A DNA stretch of 47,799 nucleotides from Chryseobacterium gleum (GCA_945869405.1 CAMBPD010000003.1:1-47799); one strand, 5' to 3'. Shown: positions 26,167-35,719, counted from the stretch's first letter. The notes: generated from the sequence alone by a model not told the origin. Made by a program: numbers and translations.

Positions 26167-28593
26167 TCAGAAGGTAAAATCAATACCAATTGTTGGCAAG
26201 AGTGGCAGTTGGTCTATTCGTTCGCCCGTCACGCGGTCGATGTAAAACACATTGGCCCTATTGTAGGCATTGGTGATGCCCGCGTTTAGTTCAAGGCTTG
26301 TCTTTTTGCTCAATTTTACAGTATGCTTCACATTGACATCAAGCCTATGGTAAAACGGTAAGCGCCCACCGTTCAACTCAGCGTATTGAACGCTCAGGTA
26401 TTGGCTGTTGTTGGTGACGTAGTCTAGACTAATTCCTTGCGCGACACTCTGTCCATTGTAAAATCCTTGTGTCTGAGTGAATGGCAATCCACTACCCAAA
26501 TTCCAACGCATAGAGAGTTCGTAGCCCTTATTTTTTCCAAACAAATAGGTCCCAATAAGATTCAAGTTGTGTCGGCGATCGAACACAGGGGAATAATACT
26601 GAAATCCGTCCCAACGTTGCACCTTTGCAATGGAGTATACAATGTTTAAGTAATACGATTTGTCTTCGTATTTCAACACCACATCCGTTCCGTAGGCGTT
26701 GCCCGTTTCAATAACGTAGTCGCGCGTGAGTTCATCTGGTTTGTCGTTATTCTGACCGAAATCGTTCTCGAATATTTTGTTACGATTAACGTTGGTCTGC
26801 TGACTAAAGCGTTTGTAGTAGCTCTCTACATTTAAGTTCCAACGCTCGGAAAGATCGAACTCAAAACCAATCACCAGGTGCTTGGCCGTTTGCAACACGT
26901 TCTTAATTGACTGGTTGGTTGGTGTGCGTCCGAAAGAGAGTCCACCATCACCGGCCGCGCCAATCAACCCACCGAGTGAAGTTACAGCCTCACCGTTGGA
27001 CTGTATGGCGGGATCGCCTGTGAATTCATTCTGCAAGTTCTCGGGGCTAGCTAGAAACCCGTAAAAAAGATTTACCACGTCTCTGTCGCTGTTGGTGGCC
27101 ATAAGATTCTGGGTGTATTTACCCGTAGCTCCCTTCAAGCGAAAACGCTCACTCACTCTATACTTTACACCCAGGCGTGGTTCTGGAGAGAAAACGCTGA
27201 GGGTACCGTAGTACTGAAAGCGTATACTTGGCTCTATAACCCAAGTGCCTCGATTGATTTTGTAATCGAAAAACGTGTTGAGCTCCGTCGTGTTTTGCGT
27301 AATCTGAACCACCTGCGCATTGTCCAATAAAGCAAACGTCTTGTAATCGGTAGAGAAACCAACTACTTCAACGCCATACTTAAGCACGTCGTTCTTAATA
27401 CCGTATTTGAAGTCGAGACCAAAATTGAAGCTATTGATTTTACTAATGCGATCGGGACTGTTTACTTCGCTCATCACAACTTCGTATTGACTACGCGCAA
27501 AATTGCCACTGATGAGCACTGCCGAACTTGACGGTACCACCACGAAATTTCCGCCACCACCGTTATTCTTCCAATTGAGCGATGCAAGGTTTTTGTAGCT
27601 GCTCACACCATCGTTGAAGCTAAACCCGAAGGCGTTAAACTTCGATCCGTTGGAGCCACTAAAAGACATTTTCCCGTAGATATCGGTATAGTTGAAGGGC
27701 AAGCCGTTTCCATCGTTCACGTAGGGATACAGGAGCTTGGAGCTGCGATCGAGATACGAATGTTTTGCAGAGAGCACGTATGAGATACCGCTGCCGTTTT
27801 CACGCAACTTCTTGAGCGGACCTTCAATCTGAATCTTAGCACCGAAGGGATTCAGCCCAACGTGTCCGTCAACCTCACGCTTGTTTCCGTCGCGCGTGGT
27901 AATATCCATAATGGAAGAAATGCGACCGCCGAACTGAGCGCTGTAACCACCGGTATACACATCGGCATTGGCAATAATATCGGTGTCAAACACCGAGAAT
28001 AGGCCTATGGAGTGAAACGCGTTATAGACAATCATTCCATCAAGCAGGACCTTGTTTTGAACCGGTGAACCACCGCGAACATAAATCTGTCCGCCTTGGT
28101 CGCCAGTGCTAATAAAACCAGGCAGGGTCGTGAGGGCCTGCGCTAAATCTGGGGCTCCACCCACGCTCGGAATACGTTTGATATCCTTGGCGCGCATCGA
28201 TTCCACAGAGATGTTGACATTGTTTTTTTGAGCGCTTCCTCGATCAGAGATTTCCACCTCATTCATCACGACATCATCTTTATCCAAAAAATAGTTACGC
28301 CCGAGCACCTTCGAGCCTGCGATATTGACCTCCTCACGCACTTGTTTGAACCCAAATTCGTTGATGACCAAGGTGTAGTTACCGTCTGGGATTTTGGTGA
28401 GCGTATAGAATCCGTTTTCGTCGGTTTGGGTACCAAAAGCAGTACCCTCAAGCCCTACCAAAATAAAAATCACAGGTTGGCCTGTTTCCTGATCCTTTAC
28501 AAAACCACGGATGGAACCCTGGGCAAAGGCGGCAGCACCAGCAAGAATGCATCCTGTAAATGTTATCAGTCGGGCAATTGAAGAAGTTGTCAT
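26167..28593 (-). CDS. TonB-dependent receptor with carboxypeptidase-regulatory N-terminal domain
   Basis: 808 residues from the ATG at 28593 (MTTSSIARLI...); the 18 upstream codons cross the promoter. A signal peptide ends near AFA-QGS. Residues ~28-110 form a CarboxypepD_reg-like beta sandwich (GSIRGFVKDQETGQPVIFIL, then YTLTKIPDGNYTLVI). The plug contains RIPSVGGAPDLAQALTTLPG, then DQGGQIYVRGGSPVQNKVLL and GYSAQFGGRISSIMDI. The barrel ends with ELNAGITNAYNRANVFYIDR and IGIDFTF. No SusD partner is present, so a ligand such as a peptide, metal complex or a small saccharide cannot be distinguished. Two short genes flank it in opposite orientation. Confidence 0.92.
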   Translation of the reverse strand: MTTSSIARLITFTGCILAGAAAFAQGSIRGFVKDQETGQPVIFILVGLEGTAFGTQTDENGFYTLTKIPDGNYTLVINEFGFKQVREEVNIAGSKVLGRNYFLDKDDVVMNEVEISDRGSAQKNNVNISVESMRAKDIKRIPSVGGAPDLAQALTTLPGFISTGDQGGQIYVRGGSPVQNKVLLDGMIVYNAFHSIGLFSVFDTDIIANADVYTGGYSAQFGGRISSIMDITTRDGNKREVDGHVGLNPFGAKIQIEGPLKKLRENGSGISYVLSAKHSYLDRSSKLLYPYVNDGNGLPFNYTDIYGKMSFSGSNGSKFNAFGFSFNDGVSSYKNLASLNWKNNGGGGNFVVVPSSSAVLISGNFARSQYEVVMSEVNSPDRISKINSFNFGLDFKYGIKNDVLKYGVEVVGFSTDYKTFALLDNAQVVQITQNTTELNTFFDYKINRGTWVIEPSIRFQYYGTLSVFSPEPRLGVKYRVSERFRLKGATGKYTQNLMATNSDRDVVNLFYGFLASPENLQNEFTGDPAIQSNGEAVTSLGGLIGAAGDGGLSFGRTPTNQSIKNVLQTAKHLVIGFEFDLSERWNLNVESYYKRFSQQTNVNRNKIFENDFGQNNDKPDELTRDYVIETGNAYGTDVVLKYEDKSYYLNIVYSIAKVQRWDGFQYYSPVFDRRHNLNLIGTYLFGKNKGYELSMRWNLGSGLPFTQTQGFYNGQSVAQGISLDYVTNNSQYLSVQYAELNGGRLPFYHRLDVNVKHTVKLSKKTSLELNAGITNAYNRANVFYIDRVTGERIDQLPLLPTIGIDFTF

Positions 28594-28614
28594 AAACCAA
28601 AAAAAAAGGTAACG

Positions 28615-28622
28615 CGAAAGTA
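28615..28622 (-). promoter_or_regulatory. Candidate promoter (TTG-N22-TACTTTCG) for the 26167-28593 receptor
   Basis: TACTTTCG on the minus strand, 21 nt before the ATG at 28593, with TTG (plus-strand CAA at 28645-28647) 22 bp upstream. Its -33 element lies inside the divergent promoter of the 28675 gene. Confidence 0.55.
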
Positions 28623-28661
28623 AGGAAGTGTACAGTTGAACTAGCAACTACCCTAAAGGGC

Positions 28662-28669
28662 TACCTTCG
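28662..28669 (+). promoter_or_regulatory. Candidate promoter (TTG-N23-TACCTTCG) for the 28675 gene, leaderless
   Basis: TACCTTCG ends 5 nt before the ATG at 28675, with TTG at 28636-28638. Transcription would start at or next to the ATG, giving a leaderless mRNA. Confidence 0.55.
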
Positions 28670-28674
28670 TTTGC

Positions 28675-29031
28675 ATGATGGACCTGCCTATTCCTTTCAC
28701 CGAGAAGCTACCCACGGAGCAACACACGGCATTTTTAAAAAAACTTACAGACCAAATCGCAAAAGATCTCTATCCTTTGGAGTGGTCGGCCGTGCCCGAC
28801 GAACCGACACCTACCTGGATCGTTCAGAAACTCCATAAAAGTATCGAAGACCTGCTTGAAAACCATAGTTCACTACTGGGCAGCATACTTTACCGCATCG
28901 ACATTTCAGAGGTAAAAATCAGAGGCTTGATGGATCAAGCGGCTGTAGGAGATCGCCCACGGGTTTTGGCCCAACAAATACTTGAACGCGAGGCCCAGAA
29001 GGTATGGATGCGCATGCATTACTCTTCCTAG
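28675..29031 (+). CDS. Small conserved-looking protein of unknown function
   Basis: 118 residues, mostly helical and charged (LTDQIAKDLYPLEW, then WIVQKLHKSIEDLLENHSSL and LYRIDISEVKIRGLMDQA), soluble, with no signal peptide. It starts with a double ATG (28675 and 28678). The predicted -7 box is 5 nt upstream, so the mRNA is probably leaderless. An inverted repeat follows the stop by 7 bp. I recognise no domain. Codon use looks like its neighbours, and the promoter plus the clean end support a real gene. It precedes sucA by 96 bp, and sucA has its own box, so a shared operon is not required. Confidence 0.68.
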   Translation: MMDLPIPFTEKLPTEQHTAFLKKLTDQIAKDLYPLEWSAVPDEPTPTWIVQKLHKSIEDLLENHSSLLGSILYRIDISEVKIRGLMDQAAVGDRPRVLAQQILEREAQKVWMRMHYSS

Positions 29032-29038
29032 ACTAGAG

Positions 29039-29063
29039 GCGCATTGCGCGCGAACCAATGCGC
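29039..29063. repeat. Inverted repeat between the 28675 gene and sucA
   Basis: Perfect 8-bp arms GCGCATTG and CAATGCGC around a 9-nt loop. The plus-strand RNA hairpin is followed by seven As, not Us, so it is not a standard terminator; it may protect the 3' end of the upstream mRNA or bind a regulator. Confidence 0.6.
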
Positions 29064-29093
29064 AAAAAAAGAGATTTATTAAAAAGACCGCCC

Positions 29094-29101
29094 TAACTTC
29101 G
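29094..29101 (+). promoter_or_regulatory. Candidate -7 box TAACTTCG for sucA
   Basis: TAACTTCG, ending 26 nt before the sucA ATG. No clear -33 TTG at the expected distance; the inverted repeat lies 30 bp upstream. Confidence 0.45.
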
Positions 29102-29127
29102 CAAACGAATTCAATTTATTTGTCAGA

Positions 29128-31884
29128 ATGGACCCTCATTCATACCTAGCAAACAGCGATTTAAACGCAATCGAAACGCTGTATACGCAATACAAAAGCG
29201 ACCCACAATCGGTAGATAGTTCATGGCAACGCTTTTTCGAAGGATTCGAATTTCAGCGTGCGGAATTTTCTCCGCTTCCCGGTGCAGATAATCTTGCAGG
29301 AGCTGCAAGTTCTGAGGTAATCAAGGAGTTCAAAGTAATAAACCTGATCAACGGATACCGCCAGCGAGGACATTTGTTTACGGAGACTAATCCTGTTCGT
29401 GAGCGTCGCAAGCACCAGCCCACCTTGGCATTGGAAAACTTCGGGTTGAGTGACCAAGACTTAGACACAGTCTTCCAAGCGGGAAATGAAATAGGCATTG
29501 GTGCAGCAAAGCTCCGCGATATCCTCAAGCACTTAAACGATTGTTACTGCAAGCACATTGGAATAGAATACACTTACGTGCGCACTCCAGAGCGTGTGCA
29601 GTGGCTGCGAGATCGCATTGAAGCTGTCAATAAGCCAACGTTTAGTGCTGCAGAGAAAAAGCAGTTTTTGGAAATGGCGAGCAAGGCCTCGTTGTTTGAA
29701 CAGTACATACACCGCAAGTTCGTAGGTGCCAAGCGCTTCAGTGTGGAAGGCTGCGAGGCAATGGTACCAGCGATGGACTATCTCGTGCGAAAGGGCTGCG
29801 ATTTGGGTGTAAAAGAATTCGTAATTGGTATGGCCCATCGCGGTCGGCTCAACGTCCTCACCAACATCATGGGCAAACCGCAAGAGCAAGTTTTTGCTGA
29901 GTTTGAAGGACTTGAATTCGAAGATTCTGATAATTTTGATGGCGACGTAAAATACCACTACGGATATTCCAATGACGTGGTGACCAAAAGTGGCAATCAG
30001 GTGCACCTCACCCTATGCCCCAACCCTTCTCACTTGGAGGCAGTAAACCCAGTGGTAGAAGGCCTTTCAAGAGCAAAAATAGACCACTACCTACACACCG
30101 AAGACAAAATTGTGCCCGTGCTCGTGCATGGCGATGCCGCTATTGCAGGCCAGGGCATCATGTATGAGATTGTTCAAATGGCATTGCTCGACGGTTATCG
30201 CACCGGGGGCACTATTCATATCGTAACCAACAACCAAGTAGGCTTTACCACCAACTACCTCGATGGTCGTTCGTCTACCTATTGTACCGACGTAGCCAAG
30301 ACCACGCTTTGCCCTGTTTTCCATGTAAACGCAGACGATGTAGAGGCTGTGATTGAGACGATGAAAATGGCCTTAGAATACCGCATGACATTTCACATGG
30401 ATGTTTTCGTGGATTTGTTGGGTTATCGGAAATATGGTCACAACGAAGGCGACGAACCGAAGTTCACGCAGCCTTCGCTCTACAAACTAATCGCCTCGCA
30501 TCTTTCCCTGCGAGAGATTTACATGAACCAACTCATTGCAGATGGAACAATAACCCAAGATTATGCTGACGGGATCAAACGAGAGTTTGAGGCTATGCTC
30601 GACACGAAACTGGAAATTGCCAAGGGAATGAAGATGGCCCACGTAAGGCATTTTATGGATGAGACGTGGAAGGGATACACGAAGGCCACTGCATCAGACC
30701 TTGAGCAGGCGGTGAACACCAAGTTCAACTTGCCACGTCTCACGGAAATTGCAAAGACCATCAGCACGCTCCCGGCGAACGAGAAGTTTATAGCAAAAAC
30801 AGCAAAAGTTTTTGCAGATCGATTGAAGATGATCGACGACAACAAACTCGATTGGGCCATGGGCGAACTTCTGGGTTATGCGACGCTTTTGGAAGAGCGC
30901 CATCCTGTGCGCATCAGCGGACAAGACGTTGAGCGCGGAACATTTTCACACCGCCATGCGGTAGTGAAAACAGACGAGGACCTAGAGAAAGAATTCATCA
31001 TCGTAAATCAGATTAGCGAGAAGCAGGCGCGTTTGACGATTTTCAATTCCTTGCTCAGCGAATATGGTGTTTTAGGTTTCGACTACGGTTATGCCTTCGG
31101 AACTCCTCAAGGATTGACCATTTGGGAAGCGCAATTTGGCGACTTCAACAACGGTGCTCAGATCATCATCGACCAGTTCATTTCTGCAGCTGAGGATAAG
31201 TGGCGCACTATGAATGGCATTACGCTTTTTCTTCCTCACGGCTATGAAGGCCAAGGGAGTGAGCATAGCTCGGCTCGCATGGAGCGTTTTCTGCAGTTGT
31301 GTGCCGAGCAAAACATGCTCGTATGCAACCCCACCACGCCGTCGAACCACTATCACCTGCTTCGCCGACAGGTGAAGGCCAAATACCGCAAACCGCTGGT
31401 CGTATTCACGCCTAAGAAATTATTACGCTATCCCAAAGCAGTATCTACTTTGGAGGAGCTCTCTCAAGGAGGGTTCCAAGAGGTTATCAGCGACACTGGG
31501 GTCGACACCAAGGCAGTAGATACAGTTGTTTTATGTTCAGGGAAAATATACTACGACATCTTAGAACAAAAAGAGAAGCGGCAAACAGGTTCACACCTGG
31601 CCGTGGTTCGTTTGGAGCAACTTTATCCATTGCCAGAGAAGCAACTTCGCTCTGCCATCGCTTCGTTTGGCAAGGCGAAAAAAATCATCTGGGCACAAGA
31701 AGAACCGGAGAACATGGGAGCGTGGAGCTACATGCTTCGGTCCATGCGCGACCTAAACCTTGAAGTAATCGCTCCGGCTGCCTCGGCATCACCGGCGGCA
31801 GGATCGTCGAAGGTGCATGAGAAGCGAATGATTGCAATGATGGACAGATTGTTTGGCCAAGGTGTTGCGATGAAATCGAACTAG
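29128..31884 (+). CDS. sucA: 2-oxoglutarate dehydrogenase E1 component
   Basis: 918 residues, typical length. The N-terminal E2-binding stretch is YLANSDLNAIETLYTQYK with SSWQRFFEGFEF. The thiamine-diphosphate region includes GMAHRGRLNVLTNIMGKP, LCPNPSHLEAVNPVV, VHGDAAIAGQGIMYEIVQM (about 333-351) and TNNQVGFTTN. The C-terminal transketolase part has YAFGTPQGLTIWEAQFGDF and HGYEGQGSEHSSARMERFLQ. It decarboxylates 2-oxoglutarate and transfers the succinyl group to E2 lipoamide in the TCA cycle. Its normal partner sucB lies 1.3 kb downstream, but an inverted glycosyltransferase gene separates them; the stop overlaps that gene's stop in the palindrome CTAG. Confidence 0.97.
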   Translation: MDPHSYLANSDLNAIETLYTQYKSDPQSVDSSWQRFFEGFEFQRAEFSPLPGADNLAGAASSEVIKEFKVINLINGYRQRGHLFTETNPVRERRKHQPTLALENFGLSDQDLDTVFQAGNEIGIGAAKLRDILKHLNDCYCKHIGIEYTYVRTPERVQWLRDRIEAVNKPTFSAAEKKQFLEMASKASLFEQYIHRKFVGAKRFSVEGCEAMVPAMDYLVRKGCDLGVKEFVIGMAHRGRLNVLTNIMGKPQEQVFAEFEGLEFEDSDNFDGDVKYHYGYSNDVVTKSGNQVHLTLCPNPSHLEAVNPVVEGLSRAKIDHYLHTEDKIVPVLVHGDAAIAGQGIMYEIVQMALLDGYRTGGTIHIVTNNQVGFTTNYLDGRSSTYCTDVAKTTLCPVFHVNADDVEAVIETMKMALEYRMTFHMDVFVDLLGYRKYGHNEGDEPKFTQPSLYKLIASHLSLREIYMNQLIADGTITQDYADGIKREFEAMLDTKLEIAKGMKMAHVRHFMDETWKGYTKATASDLEQAVNTKFNLPRLTEIAKTISTLPANEKFIAKTAKVFADRLKMIDDNKLDWAMGELLGYATLLEERHPVRISGQDVERGTFSHRHAVVKTDEDLEKEFIIVNQISEKQARLTIFNSLLSEYGVLGFDYGYAFGTPQGLTIWEAQFGDFNNGAQIIIDQFISAAEDKWRTMNGITLFLPHGYEGQGSEHSSARMERFLQLCAEQNMLVCNPTTPSNHYHLLRRQVKAKYRKPLVVFTPKKLLRYPKAVSTLEELSQGGFQEVISDTGVDTKAVDTVVLCSGKIYYDILEQKEKRQTGSHLAVVRLEQLYPLPEKQLRSAIASFGKAKKIIWAQEEPENMGAWSYMLRSMRDLNLEVIAPAASASPAAGSSKVHEKRMIAMMDRLFGQGVAMKSN

Positions 31885-33116
31885 TACTGTTTTCCTAACC
31901 CCGCGAGGCGCGCAGCAAAGTCAGCATAATTGGCATCTGCATTGAAAAACTCCGTGAAGTGTTTTCGCGCGTTATCTCTGTAGACTTTCGACTCTGCAGA
32001 ATCCATCATGTATTGAAATGCTTCAACCAAATCGCCAGAGCTAAACCCCTGAGGCAACAATCTGCCTGTGTATCGATCGATAACGATTTCGCTTGTGCCA
32101 AAATCTTTGACTCCAATTGCGGGAATGCCGTGCGACATGCTCTCCATTATAGCCACAGGCAAGCCTTCCGACATGCTCACGTTCACAAACACATCTACAT
32201 GGTGCCCGTTGTAGAAACTCCTTATTTCCTTATTGGGCGTTTGGCCACGATAGTCGAAAACCACCTGTTTTGAAGTGACCGAGTCGATGGCCAATTGTTT
32301 TAGTGGACCATCGCCAAAGTGAATCCATCGAACCGGTCTATTCAATTGTGACAAAGCGTTGCCGATGAGGTGAATTCGTTTTCGCTCATCGACACCAGAG
32401 CACGACACAACCACAAATTCGCCGCTGTTCTTTTGCTCTGGGTTCAACCCAAAATCAAAAACGCCCAGGTATCTTCTCTCCAATTTTTCGGGGCTCATGG
32501 AGCGAAGGAGAAATTGTTTTCCGTGATCGCTTATTGGAAATAGAATATCGACGTTTCGTTGTTTGAAGAATCGAAAAGGCAACGAGAAGATGTTTGGATT
32601 TGGAGACTTCCATTCTTCGTGGTATAGGTCTAGCGCATGGGCGCGGCATACGAAGTGTTTAATTTTTCCACGCCACTTTAGAATAGACAAACAGACAGCC
32701 GACATACTGAACCAATACGAGTAATACACTATTTCACTTTCTCTGCTCACATTATGACTCACGAACCTCTCTAACCCATTTGAAAGGCTCCACTGGGTGA
32801 GCCACATCCCATAAAATTTCCTGCAGTTTCTGATCCACCAACCCTTGCGTTTTACTACTAAAAGCTCTCTAAAAAAGAGCCATAGGAAAACAACGCTAGG
32901 CCATAGCTTGCTCACGCGGCCCACAGTGACGTTCAAATCGACAATCTGGCAGTTGTTTGGCAACTCAAATTCGAGCGTATCGTTGTGTTTAAAATGATCG
33001 TGCGGGTAGATGATGACATGATCAAATTTTTCCGACAGATATTTCAATTCGTGCGAGATGTATTGCTCCTTATTTCCAAAAGGAAATTGTTTGGATAACA
33101 ATATCAAAGTTTTCAT
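31881..33116 (-). CDS. GT4-like glycosyltransferase inserted between sucA and sucB
   Basis: 411 residues from the ATG at 33116, where a normal GT N-terminus begins (MKTLILLSKQFPFGNKEQYI). The C-terminal half is a GT4-type donor site: VVVSCSGVDERKRIHLIGNA, then SEGLPVAIMESMSHGIPAIG with the catalytic-type Glu, and GTSEIVIDRYTGRLL. It probably adds a sugar from a nucleotide sugar to a cell-surface glycan in the cytoplasm. A hydrophobic stretch (LWPSVVFLWLFFRELLVV) may attach it to the membrane. No other polysaccharide gene is near. Its location on the opposite strand inside the sucAB pair suggests a later arrival. Confidence 0.85.
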   Translation of the reverse strand: MKTLILLSKQFPFGNKEQYISHELKYLSEKFDHVIIYPHDHFKHNDTLEFELPNNCQIVDLNVTVGRVSKLWPSVVFLWLFFRELLVVKRKGWWIRNCRKFYGMWLTQWSLSNGLERFVSHNVSRESEIVYYSYWFSMSAVCLSILKWRGKIKHFVCRAHALDLYHEEWKSPNPNIFSLPFRFFKQRNVDILFPISDHGKQFLLRSMSPEKLERRYLGVFDFGLNPEQKNSGEFVVVSCSGVDERKRIHLIGNALSQLNRPVRWIHFGDGPLKQLAIDSVTSKQVVFDYRGQTPNKEIRSFYNGHHVDVFVNVSMSEGLPVAIMESMSHGIPAIGVKDFGTSEIVIDRYTGRLLPQGFSSGDLVEAFQYMMDSAESKVYRDNARKHFTEFFNADANYADFAARLAGLGKQY

Positions 33117-33214
33117 CTGTTCAGGTAATTTTGCGCCAATATATATACAATTGAAGGACTGCAAAATTCAAAGATTTTGTAGCTTTCGCGACTATTAATC
33201 TTAGCTTAGGCCAC

Positions 33215-34444
33215 ATGAGTGTTATTGAAATAAAAGTCCCCTCTCCAGGCGAGAGCATCAGCGAAGTAATCGTTGCAAATTGGTTGGTGAAAAATGGCGA
33301 CTACGTGCAAAACGGTCAGGTAATCGCAGAGATTGACAGCGACAAGGCTACGCTAGAATTGGCTGCCGAAGCGAGCGGAACCATCAAGATAATAGCACAA
33401 GCGGGCGATACTGTGGCGGTGGGCGGAGTAGCGTGTTCGATAGACACCTCTGCTGCAAAACCCGCCGACGCTCCATCCGCACCTGTAAAAAAGGAGGAGC
33501 CCAAGATGGCACCTCAGGCAGAAGCCAACGCTCCTGCTGCGTCCTACGCAAGCGGCACGCCTTCACCAGCGGCAGCTAAATTGATGGCCGAGCAGAGCAT
33601 TAGCTCCGCGCAAGTTGCAGGAAGCGGTCCTGGTGGACGTATTACCAAAGGCGATGTTATTTCAGCCATGGCAGCAGGTTTCGACACCAACGCAGTTGCG
33701 CGTCACACAGGAGCACGCACCGAGCGTCGCGAGAAAATGACCAACCTACGCAAGAAGATTTCAGAGCGTTTGGTAAGTGTAAAAAACAACACGGCCATGC
33801 TTACCACCTTCAATGAGGTGAACATGAAACCCATCATGGATTTGCGTGCGAAGTACAAAGATGTGTTTAAGGAAAAGCACGGTGTAGGTCTTGGATTCAT
33901 GTCGTTCTTCACAAAAGCTTGTGCTGAGGCCTTGTTTGCTTTCCCAGCGGTGAATGCCCGCATAGAGAATGGTGAAATTGTATACCACGACTACTCCGAC
34001 ATCGGCATCGCCGTTTCTTCTCCGAAAGGACTCATGGTGCCTATCGTGCGCAACACTGAAATGATGGGACTAGCGGATATCGAGCGCAGCATTGGGGCAC
34101 TTGCCAAGAAAGTGCGCGACGGAAAAATCACCGTCGACGAAATGCAGGGCGGCACATTCACCATTACCAATGGCGGTGTTTTCGGCTCTATGCTTTCCAC
34201 ACCAATCATCAATCCTCCGCAAAGTGCCATCTTGGGTATGCACAACATCGTGGAGCGTCCGGTTGCTGAAAACGGTCAGGTAGTGATTCGTCCAATCATG
34301 TATGTCGCACTGTCCTACGACCACCGCATCATCGACGGACGTGAGAGCGTAAGCTTCCTGGTGAAAGTGAAAGACATGCTGGAAAATCCGGAGCGCATGC
34401 TATTCGGCGGTAAGAGTGCCGAAGAAGTATTGCTTGGGTTGTAA
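33215..34444 (+). CDS. sucB: 2-oxoglutarate dehydrogenase E2 (dihydrolipoyl succinyltransferase)
   Basis: 409 residues with one lipoyl domain (1-78; lipoylated Lys44 in DSDKATLEL), an Ala/Pro-rich hinge, a peripheral subunit-binding domain (about 115-150, [11 protein letters not shown] ... [11 protein letters not shown]) and a catalytic domain with [16 protein letters not shown] (His370, Asp374). It transfers the succinyl group from E1 to CoA. The start at 33215 gives the usual [18 protein letters not shown]. It is divergent from the glycosyltransferase with a 98-bp gap, where a weak -7-like TAGCTTTC sits at 33180-33187. It abuts kynU with no base between their stops. Confidence 0.97.
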   Translation: MSVIEIKVPSPGESISEVIVANWLVKNGDYVQNGQVIAEIDSDKATLELAAEASGTIKIIAQAGDTVAVGGVACSIDTSAAKPADAPSAPVKKEEPKMAPQAEANAPAASYASGTPSPAAAKLMAEQSISSAQVAGSGPGGRITKGDVISAMAAGFDTNAVARHTGARTERREKMTNLRKKISERLVSVKNNTAMLTTFNEVNMKPIMDLRAKYKDVFKEKHGVGLGFMSFFTKACAEALFAFPAVNARIENGEIVYHDYSDIGIAVSSPKGLMVPIVRNTEMMGLADIERSIGALAKKVRDGKITVDEMQGGTFTITNGGVFGSMLSTPIINPPQSAILGMHNIVERPVAENGQVVIRPIMYVALSYDHRIIDGRESVSFLVKVKDMLENPERMLFGGKSAEEVLLGL

Positions 34445-35719
34445 TCAGCGTGTGAAAATCTGCTCGAGCACCTTGCCGAGTTGATACACATCTTCGAACG
34501 AATTATAGAGCGGCACAGGAGCCAAGCGAATGACGTTGGGTTCTCGCCAGTCAACGATAACGCCTTGCTCATAGAGTTTGCTCACCAGCTTGCGATCATA
34601 GCCCTCCACAATTACCGACAACTGGCAACCTCGCTGAGCTGGGTCTTCAGGCGTGATACGCTTTAAGATTTGTCCCGTACTGCGCATCACCTCATCCAAT
34701 ACAAAATCAAGGTACGCTGTGAGAAGGAGTGACTTTTCGCGCAGAGCCGGCATTCCAACTTCCGAAAAAATTTCCAGCGACACTTCGTGCGCAATCATGT
34801 TGAACACAGGCGCGTTACTCATCGACCACGACTCTGCCGTTGGGATGGGATCGAAATCGGGGGCCATCTGAAAACGCGTCTCCTTGTTGTGTCCCCACCA
34901 ACCGGCAAGGCGAAACAAATCGCGGTTGGTAGCGTGGCGTTCATGCACATACACGCCCCCCACACTGCCGGGACCACTGTTGAGGTATTTGTAAGTGCAC
35001 CAGCATGCAAAATCGACATTCCATTGGTGAAGCGACAAGGGTACGTTGCCTGCAGCATGCGCAAGGTCGAAACCACACACGGCACCTATCTCGTGGGCCG
35101 CTTGAGTAATTTCCTGCATATTGAATAGCTGACCCGTAAAATAATTAACCCCTCCAAAGCAAACCAGAGCCAACTCATCTCCTAGTTCTTGAATGGTCTT
35201 CAATACATCCTCCATGCGCAAAGTAACCTCACCACTGCGCGGCAGCAGTTCAACCAACACCTCGTTGGGCTCCAGTCCGTGCAAACGCGCTTGCGAGGCG
35301 AATGCATATTGATCTGAGGGAAAAGGTTTCGCTTCAAATAAAATTTTGTGGCGCTTTCCTTCGGGTTTATAAAACGACACGAGTAGCAAATTCAGGTTCA
35401 CTGTGAGCTGGTTCATCATGACTACCTCATGCTCTTTTGCACCCACCAATTTAGCAGCACCGGCCGCAAAGCGTTCATGGTAGCTAAGCCAGGGTTTACG
35501 TGCTAAAAAATGGCCTTCTACACCAAAGGCGGCCCAATCATCGCACTCTTCAACAAAAGCTTCCTTCACACCCTTCGGCTGCAAGCCCAATGAATTACCA
35601 GTGAAATACAATACATGGTTCCCATTGTGTTGCGGGAAAAGGAAACGTTCACGGTAGACCGACAACGTATCGGATCTATCGAGCGATTGGGCAAAAGCTA
35701 AATCGTATTGAAAATTCAT
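34445..35719 (-). CDS. kynU: Kynureninase
   Basis: 424 residues from the ATG at 35719; the frame upstream to 35830 overlaps hemL and is not conserved. YFTGNSLGLQPKGV and PFPSDQYAFASQARLHG are diagnostic, and the PLP Lys244 sits in CTYKYLNSGPGSVGGVYVHE. FDLAHAAGNVPLSLHQW holds the Asp that contacts the PLP ring. It cleaves kynurenine (or 3-hydroxykynurenine) to (hydroxy)anthranilate and alanine in tryptophan breakdown or NAD synthesis. Other pathway genes (tryptophan dioxygenase, kynurenine monooxygenase) are not in the window. It is divergent from hemL, with a -7 box 19 nt upstream. Confidence 0.96.
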   Translation of the reverse strand: MNFQYDLAFAQSLDRSDTLSVYRERFLFPQHNGNHVLYFTGNSLGLQPKGVKEAFVEECDDWAAFGVEGHFLARKPWLSYHERFAAGAAKLVGAKEHEVVMMNQLTVNLNLLLVSFYKPEGKRHKILFEAKPFPSDQYAFASQARLHGLEPNEVLVELLPRSGEVTLRMEDVLKTIQELGDELALVCFGGVNYFTGQLFNMQEITQAAHEIGAVCGFDLAHAAGNVPLSLHQWNVDFACWCTYKYLNSGPGSVGGVYVHERHATNRDLFRLAGWWGHNKETRFQMAPDFDPIPTAESWSMSNAPVFNMIAHEVSLEIFSEVGMPALREKSLLLTAYLDFVLDEVMRSTGQILKRITPEDPAQRGCQLSVIVEGYDRKLVSKLYEQGVIVDWREPNVIRLAPVPLYNSFEDVYQLGKVLEQIFTR

